DNA of 35,117 nt from DASUWK01 sp036378435. GTDB lineage: Bacteria; Chloroflexota; Dormibacteria; Dormibacterales; Dormibacteraceae. The notes beneath the pieces were generated by a model. The model ran no database searches. It saw only the letters and a program-made list of their open reading frames with translations, and was not told where the DNA came from. Where the stretch lies: positions 1 to 35,117 of the forward strand of contig DASUWK010000048.1 in NCBI GenBank assembly GCA_036378435.1, written 5' to 3'. Within the stretch, counting starts at the first letter, position 1. Every line of letters begins with the position of its first letter. This document shows positions 30,230 through 35,117 of this stretch, piece after piece. Made by a program: the position numbers and the translations under genes.

Positions 30230-32854
30230 ATGCCACTCCTCGGCGGCCTCTTCGATCCCAACGAGCGCGAGGTCAAGCAGCACCTGCGGCTCGCCGCGAC
30301 GGTCGGCGAGCTCGAGGCGGAGCTCGAAGCCCTCGACGACGCCGGCCTGCGCGCGCGCTCCGACGAGCTGCGCAAGCGCGCCGAAGAGGAAGACCTAGAC
30401 GACCTGCTGGTAGAGGCCTTCGCGCTGGTTCGTGAGTCGGCCCGCCGGACCATCGGGCTGCGGCACTTCGACGTCCAGCTGGTCGGAGGCGTCGTGCTCC
30501 ACCAGGGCCGGATCGCCGAGATGAAGACCGGCGAAGGCAAGACCCTCGTCGCCAGCCTGCCGCTCTACCTGAACGCGCTCGAGGGCAAAGGCGCCCACCT
30601 CGTGACCGTCAACGACTACCTGGCGCGCCGCGACGCGGGCTGGATGGCGCCGGTCTATCACCTGCTCGGTATGACCGTTGGCATCATCGTCCCCGACGCA
30701 TCCTTCATCTACGACCCCGAGTTCGTCGACGAGGCCCACCCGGACTCGCGGCTGCAGCACCTGCGGCCCTGCACGCGGCACGAGGCCTACCGCGCCGACA
30801 TCACGTACTGCACCAACTCAGAGCTTGCCTTCGACTACCTGCGCGACAACATGGCGGTCGACTTCGAGCAGCTGGTCCAGCGCGAGCTTAACTTCGCGAT
30901 CGTCGACGAGGTGGACTCGATCCTCATCGACGAGGCCCGCACTCCGCACATCATCTCGGGCCAGGGAGAGGACTCGACCGACAAGTACTACCAGTACGCG
31001 CAGATAGCCGCCCAGCTCAAAGAGGACCAGGACTTCACAACCGATCTGAAGCACAAAGCGGTCTCGCTGACCGAGGAAGGCATCGCCCGGGTCGAGAAGC
31101 TGACGGGCATCCAGAACATCTACGACATCGAGAACGTCACCGAGGCTCACCAGATCAACCAGGCCCTGAAGGCGAAAGCCCTCTTCCTCAACGAGCGCGA
31201 CTACCTCGTGATCAACGGTGAGGTGGTCATCGTCGACGAGTTCACGGGCCGCACGATGCCCGGCCGGCGGTGGTCCGACGGGCTGCACCAGGCGGTCGAG
31301 GCCAAAGAGCGCATGCGGGTCCAGCAGGAGATGAAGACCCTGGCGACGATCTCCGTGCAGAACTACTTCCGGCTCTACGACAAGCTCGCCGGGATGACCG
31401 GTACCGCCATCACCGAAGCCGAGGAGTTCCACAAGATCTATTCGCTCGAGGTGCTGCCGATCCCGACGCACCAGCCGATGGTCCGCGCCGACCACGCCGA
31501 CCTCATCTACAAGACCGAGGAATCGAAGTTCAACGCGGTGATCGACGAGATCGTCGACTGCCACCAGCGCGGCCAGCCCGTGCTCGTCGGCACCGTCTCG
31601 GTCGAGAAGTCGGAGCGTCTCGGCCGGATGCTGGAGAAGCGCGGCGTGCCGCACAACGTGCTCAACGCGAAGTACCACGAGCGCGAGGCGCTGATCGTCG
31701 CCGAAGCCGGTCAGGCCGGCGCCGTCACCATCGCCACCAACATGGCGGGTCGCGGCACCGACATTGTCCTCGGCGAGGGGGTCAAAGACGTCGGCGGCCT
31801 GCACATCATCGGCACGGAGCGCCACGAGAGCCGCCGCATCGACAACCAGCTCCGCGGCCGTTCCGGACGGCAGGGCGACCCCGGCTCCAGCCGCTTCTAC
31901 ATCTCGCTCGACGACGACCTGATGAAGATCTTCGGACCGTCGGCAGAGCGCATCGGTGGGCTCATGGAGCGCTTCGAGACCGAGCCGATCGAGAGCCGCA
32001 TGGTGTCCCGGTCGATCGAGAGCGCCCAGCGCAAGGTCGAGGGTATGAACTTCGACGCTCGCAAGCACCTCGTCGAATACGACGACGTGATGAACAAGCA
32101 GCGCGAGATCATCTACGAGGAGCGCCGGAAGGTGCTCGAGGGCGCCGACACCCGCGGCAACATCGAGACCTACATCCGGGCGCTGATCGACAAGGGCATC
32201 GAGACGCACTGCGTAGCCCGCCACGCGGAGAACTGGGACCTCGAGGGGCTGGTGGGCTACCTCGGGCAGTACTTCCCGCTGGCCCCTGGCACTGTCGTGC
32301 CGGACGAGGCGACGGCCGGCGGTCGCGAGTCGCTCGGCGAGTTCCTGGCCGAAGCCGCGGTGCGCTCCTACCAGGCCAAAGAGGACGCGCTCGGCGTGGA
32401 GCTCATGCGGCAGCTCGAGCGCTTCGTGATGCTCCGCACGATCGACCAGAAGTGGATGGACTACCTGACCCAGATGGAGCAGTTCCGGGAGGGGATCGGA
32501 TTCCACGGTTACGCCCAGCGCGACCCGCTGATCGAGTACAAGAACGAGGCTTTCCACATGTTCGAGGAGCTGGTGGAGGCGATCCAGGCGGACATCGTGG
32601 CGGGCGTCTACCGCGCCGAAGTCCGGGTCGAGGAGCCGCCGCCGATGCCGGAGGCCCCGCGGGTTCTCGCGACCAGCGGCCCGTCCGATCCGTCGGGCGA
32701 CGGTAAAGGCAACGGAAACGGCAGCCAGCCGCGAGGCGGGCGCCCCTTGGTGCCCGCCGGGGCGGGGACGGTGGCGGACTTCTCGAAGGTCGGGCGCAAC
32801 GACCCCTGTCCGTGCGGATCGGGGCGCAAGTACAAGCGCTGTCACGGGCGGTAG
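30230..32854 (+). CDS. secA: Preprotein translocase ATPase SecA
   Basis: 874 residues from ATG 30230. The motor that pushes preproteins through SecYEG. Seen: EMKTGEGKTLVASL (Walker A, 98-110); ITYCTNSELAFDYLRDNM; Walker B IVDEVDSILIDEARTP (D226, E227); preprotein cross-linking domain; FTGRTMPGRRWSDGLHQAVEAKE; MAGRGTDIVLGEGV; RGRSGRQGDPGSSRFYISLDD; and a C-terminal zinc tail CPCGSGRKYKRCHGR (C860, C862, C871, H872) after a Gly/Asn-rich linker. Length and order are normal. 3 bp separate it from prfB. Confidence 0.98.
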   Translation: MPLLGGLFDPNEREVKQHLRLAATVGELEAELEALDDAGLRARSDELRKRAEEEDLDDLLVEAFALVRESARRTIGLRHFDVQLVGGVVLHQGRIAEMKTGEGKTLVASLPLYLNALEGKGAHLVTVNDYLARRDAGWMAPVYHLLGMTVGIIVPDASFIYDPEFVDEAHPDSRLQHLRPCTRHEAYRADITYCTNSELAFDYLRDNMAVDFEQLVQRELNFAIVDEVDSILIDEARTPHIISGQGEDSTDKYYQYAQIAAQLKEDQDFTTDLKHKAVSLTEEGIARVEKLTGIQNIYDIENVTEAHQINQALKAKALFLNERDYLVINGEVVIVDEFTGRTMPGRRWSDGLHQAVEAKERMRVQQEMKTLATISVQNYFRLYDKLAGMTGTAITEAEEFHKIYSLEVLPIPTHQPMVRADHADLIYKTEESKFNAVIDEIVDCHQRGQPVLVGTVSVEKSERLGRMLEKRGVPHNVLNAKYHEREALIVAEAGQAGAVTIATNMAGRGTDIVLGEGVKDVGGLHIIGTERHESRRIDNQLRGRSGRQGDPGSSRFYISLDDDLMKIFGPSAERIGGLMERFETEPIESRMVSRSIESAQRKVEGMNFDARKHLVEYDDVMNKQREIIYEERRKVLEGADTRGNIETYIRALIDKGIETHCVARHAENWDLEGLVGYLGQYFPLAPGTVVPDEATAGGRESLGEFLAEAAVRSYQAKEDALGVELMRQLERFVMLRTIDQKWMDYLTQMEQFREGIGFHGYAQRDPLIEYKNEAFHMFEELVEAIQADIVAGVYRAEVRVEEPPPMPEAPRVLATSGPSDPSGDGKGNGNGSQPRGGRPLVPAGAGTVADFSKVGRNDPCPCGSGRKYKRCHGR

Positions 32855-32857
32855 CCG

Positions 32858-33962
32858 ATGGACGCCGAATTCAGCCCCAAAGAGCTTCTCGACCGCGTCC
32901 TGCAGCTGAAGGAGCATCTTTGACCTCGCGCGCAAAGAGGCGCGCGCAGCCGAGCTCGAGTCCCTCCTAGCCCAACCGGGCGTCTGGGACGACTCGCAGC
33001 GCGCCACCCGGCTCGCCAAGGAGATGGCAGGGCTCAGGCAGGAGGTCGACGCCTGGGACCACATGGGACGCCGCGCTCGAGACCTCGTCGAGCTCGCCCA
33101 GCTTGCCGCCGAGGACGACGAGCTTGGCCCCGCGGTCGACGAGGAGCTGAAGGCCGTAAGGCAGGAGCTCGGTCAGCGCGAGCTGGACCTGCTGTTCGCG
33201 GATCCTTACGCCTCGCACGCGGCCGTCGTCTCCATCTCGGCGGGCCAGGGCGGGATCGAGGCCCAGGACTGGGTGGAGATGCTGCTGCGGATGTACCTCA
33301 AGTGGGCGCAGCGCCGCGGCTATGCCGCAGAGGTGCTGGAAGCCTCACCGGGCGAGGAGGCCGGACTCAAGTCGACGACGTTCACGATCGCCGGCTCCCG
33401 TGCCTACGGGTACCTGCGCTCCGAGCACGGGGTGCACCGGCTGGTCCGGATCTCTCCTTTCGACCAGCAGCACCGCCGGCACACGACGTTCGCGCTGGTC
33501 GAGGTGATGCCGGAGCTGGAGGAATCCGAGGAGGAGGAGATCCAGATCGACCCGGAGGAGCTCCGGATCGAGACCTATCGTTCGACCGGCGCGGGAGGGC
33601 AGCACGTCAACAAGACCGAGTCCGCCGTGCGCATAACGCACCTGCCGACCGGAACCGTCGTCACCTGCCAGAACGAGCGCTCGCAGATCCAGAACCGCGA
33701 GACCGCGATGAAGATCCTGCGTTCCCGCCTGTTTCAGCGGCGCCGCCAGGAGGAGGCCGAGAAGCGAAACGAGCTCCGCGGCGAGCTGATGCCGGCCGGC
33801 TTCGGCTCGCAGATCCGCAGCTACGTCATGCAGCCGTACACGATGGTCAAGGACTTGCGCACGGAGGTCGAGGTGGGGGATGTGCAGTCCGTGCTGGACG
33901 GCGACCTCGACCAGTTCATGGAAGCCTGGCTGAGGTGGCGCCTGACCCAGGAGAGCTCCTAG
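32858..33962 (+). CDS. prfB: Peptide chain release factor 2, made by programmed +1 frameshift
   Basis: Starts at ATG 32858; 21 codons are read in frame, then an in-frame TGA (32921-32923) is bypassed by +1 slippage at CTT-TGA-C, continuing from GAC 32922 to the TAG at 33960-33962 (367 residues in all). Seen: helical domain 1; the UGA-specific tripeptide SPF (S199-F201) in RISPFDQQHRRH; and the catalytic GGQ (246-248) in STGAGGQHVNKTESAVR. RF2 releases peptides at UGA and UAA, and the frameshift lets RF2 level control its own synthesis. An annotation starting at ATG 33024 would miss about 55 N-terminal residues. Confidence 0.95.
32909..32924 (+). promoter_or_regulatory. prfB autoregulatory frameshift site
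   Basis: AAGGAG (Shine-Dalgarno-like), 3-nt spacer CAT, slippery CTT, stop TGA, then C. Spacing and order match the E. coli prfB site. UGA is codon 22 here. Confidence 0.92.
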
Positions 33963-34083
33963 CCGAGAACGGCTACGGCGGGCGGCTCGCCTCGAATCGC
34001 CGGGGGGAGTGCACCAAGTCTTGTTCGAAGCGCCGCCGGGCGGGTTCGGCAAGCGAGAGTAGCCTGCCGGCGCGGTTGGTGGT

Positions 34084-34089
34084 TATACT
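34084..34089 (+). promoter_or_regulatory. Putative -10 box of ftsEX (TATACT)
   Basis: TATACT, the best -10 match in the window, lies 58 bp before the ftsE ATG in an otherwise unremarkable 185-bp gap (33963-34147). No -35 box at normal spacing. No further feature is recognised in that gap. Confidence 0.5.
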
Positions 34090-34147
34090 GCGACCGACCT
34101 AGAAGCGCGTACTCGCGCTCGTCGCACTCCACTACGCAGCAACGCAC

Positions 34148-34888
34148 ATGGTGATAAGACCGGACTTCGCGTCGAAGCCACATATCAGCTTTCAGCACGT
34201 CTGGAAGCGGTATGCCAACGGCACCGAGGCACTCAAAGACGTCGAGCTGGCGGTGCCCGAGGGCGATTTCATGTTCCTCGTCGGGCCTTCGGGGGCAGGC
34301 AAGTCGACGCTGATCCGCCTCCTGATCCGCGAGGAGAAGCCGACCAAGGGCAAGATCTTCGTGGCCGGCCAGGAGCTCGGCCGCATGCGGCGGCGCCGGC
34401 TGCCGAAGTACCGCCGGAAGGTCGGCCTGGTGTTCCAGGACTTCAAGCTCCTGCCGCGCCTCACCGTTCACGAGAACGTGGCGTTCGCACTCCGCGTCCA
34501 CGGCGAGTCGAGGCAAGTGATTCGCGAGCGGGTCGCCGAAGCGCTGGAGACCGTGGGTCTCAAGCACAAACACGAGAAGTACCCGACCGAGCTGTCCGGC
34601 GGCGAGCAGCAGCGCGTGGCGATCGCCCGAGCGTTGGTGCACTCGCCGAAGCTCATCATCGCGGACGAGCCCACCGGCAACCTGGACCCCGCGACCGCGT
34701 GGGAGATCATGCAGCTCTTCCTGCAGATCAATGCGCGCGGCGCGACTGTCGTGATGGCAACGCACAACCGCGACGTCGTCGACCTGATGCGTCGTCGGGT
34801 GGTGCTGATAGAAGGCGGCCGCGTCGTCAGAGACGACCGCGCCGGGAGATACCATGAGGCCCTGGCGGCATCTGCTGTTCGCGCTTAG
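34148..34888 (+). CDS. ftsE: Cell division ATP-binding protein FtsE
   Basis: 246 residues from ATG 34148 (GTG 34151 is also possible); no clear ribosome site. An ABC ATPase that works with FtsX to control peptidoglycan hydrolases at the septum. Seen: Walker A GPSGAGKST (46-54), Q-loop VFQDFKLLP, signature LSGGEQQ (149-155), Walker B LIIADEPTGNLD, and switch His in MATHNRDVV. About 10 residues longer at the N-terminus than typical. The 3' end overlaps ftsX by 35 bp, implying coupled translation. Confidence 0.95.
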   Translation: MVIRPDFASKPHISFQHVWKRYANGTEALKDVELAVPEGDFMFLVGPSGAGKSTLIRLLIREEKPTKGKIFVAGQELGRMRRRRLPKYRRKVGLVFQDFKLLPRLTVHENVAFALRVHGESRQVIRERVAEALETVGLKHKHEKYPTELSGGEQQRVAIARALVHSPKLIIADEPTGNLDPATAWEIMQLFLQINARGATVVMATHNRDVVDLMRRRVVLIEGGRVVRDDRAGRYHEALAASAVRA

Positions 34889-35117
34889 CAGCGCCTGGCA
34901 GAGCTTTTGGCGGAACGCCGCGGTCAGCCTGACCGCGGTGATCTCGATCACGCTGATCCTCGCCCTCGCTGGCGTCAATCTCGTGCTCGGTCACGCGCTC
35001 GGTGGCGTGCTCCAGACGTATGAGCAGCGCGTCGCCGTGATGAACATCAGCGTGCAGGACAACGTCCCATTGACGACAGTCGACGACTTCATGAACACGC
35101 TGCGTCATGACGCGCGG
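34854..35117 (+). CDS. ftsX: Cell division permease-like protein FtsX, 5' part
   Basis: 88 codons from ATG 34854 up to the window end, where the gene is cut. GGGAG at 34844-34848 serves as ribosome site. Seen: RHLLFALSSAWQSFWRNAAV, the usual basic N-terminus; a first membrane helix (about 22-44); and the start of the extracytoplasmic domain (VAVMNISVQDNVPLTTVDDF). Position after ftsE and this layout identify it. Confidence 0.9.
   Translation, partial: MRPWRHLLFALSSAWQSFWRNAAVSLTAVISITLILALAGVNLVLGHALGGVLQTYEQRVAVMNISVQDNVPLTTVDDFMNTLRHDAR

Noticed and set aside
33024..33026. ATG 33024 as the prfB start
   Set aside because: Conserved helical domain 1 sequence extends upstream in the same frame to the frameshift site, with a proper zero-frame start at 32858.
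34029..34060. tRNA-like GTTCGAAGC segment between prfB and ftsE
   Set aside because: No acceptor, D or anticodon stems can be drawn around it.
1..35117. CRISPR arrays, transposases, integrases, att sites, toxin-antitoxin or defence genes
   Set aside because: Both strands were read for regular repeats and for such protein motifs; none were found.

Overview
This is a high-GC (roughly two thirds G+C by eye), very gene-dense chromosomal window. Nearly everything is core metabolism, energy, cell envelope or secretion. I see no phage, insertion sequence, CRISPR array, tRNA or rRNA. Gene content (F-type ATP synthase, murA, mreB, polyprenyl-phosphate sugar synthases, a Tad/Flp pilus with no secretin gene nearby, hpf-secA-prfB-ftsEX) and protein texture fit a terrabacterial lineage near Chloroflexota, Candidatus Dormibacterota or deep Actinobacteriota. 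The ATP synthase c subunit is close in sequence to the mycobacterial type. The phylum assignment is inference and not secure.

Layout. 1-2846: 3' end of a Sua5/TsaC gene, glyA, and a WecA-type UDP-sugar:undecaprenyl-phosphate transferase. 2911-9851: complete ATP synthase operon in the order atpZ-like, atpI-like, B, E, F, H, A, G, D, C, with many overlapping starts and stops. 9859-13365: murA, an unrecognised zinc-cluster protein on the minus strand, and mreB. 13373-21578: a glycan cluster made of two GT4 transferases, a TagA/WecG transferase, an FkbM methyltransferase, two GT2 enzymes of the polyprenyl-phosphate-hexose type and two polytopic membrane proteins. 21789-26502: Flp pilin (57 residues), CpaB, CpaF, TadB, TadC. 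26499-29504: alpha/beta hydrolase, DUF192 protein, ComF, and a second stand-alone CpaF. 29654-35117: hpf, secA, prfB (with a programmed +1 frameshift), ftsE and the start of ftsX.

How it works together. The window makes ATP, builds peptidoglycan precursors (MurA), controls rod shape (MreB) and division (FtsEX), exports protein (SecA), and carries a lipid-linked glycan pathway next to an adhesive pilus. The MurA has Asp where the fosfomycin target Cys normally sits.

The most unusual signal is in the regulatory DNA. Four divergent gene pairs have start codons only 20-35 bp apart. Each gap contains one short A/T-rich element that reads as a -10 box on both strands. Many operon-leading genes have a TANNNT box 7-12 bp before the start codon and no Shine-Dalgarno sequence, which predicts leaderless mRNAs. 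Internal operon genes often have good Shine-Dalgarno sites. Convergent genes overlap by 4-112 bp.

No stretch over 300 bases lacks a gene. The largest gaps are 21579-21788 (divergent promoter and pilin leader), 33963-34147 (ftsE promoter, otherwise nothing recognised) and 29505-29653 (terminator and hpf promoter).
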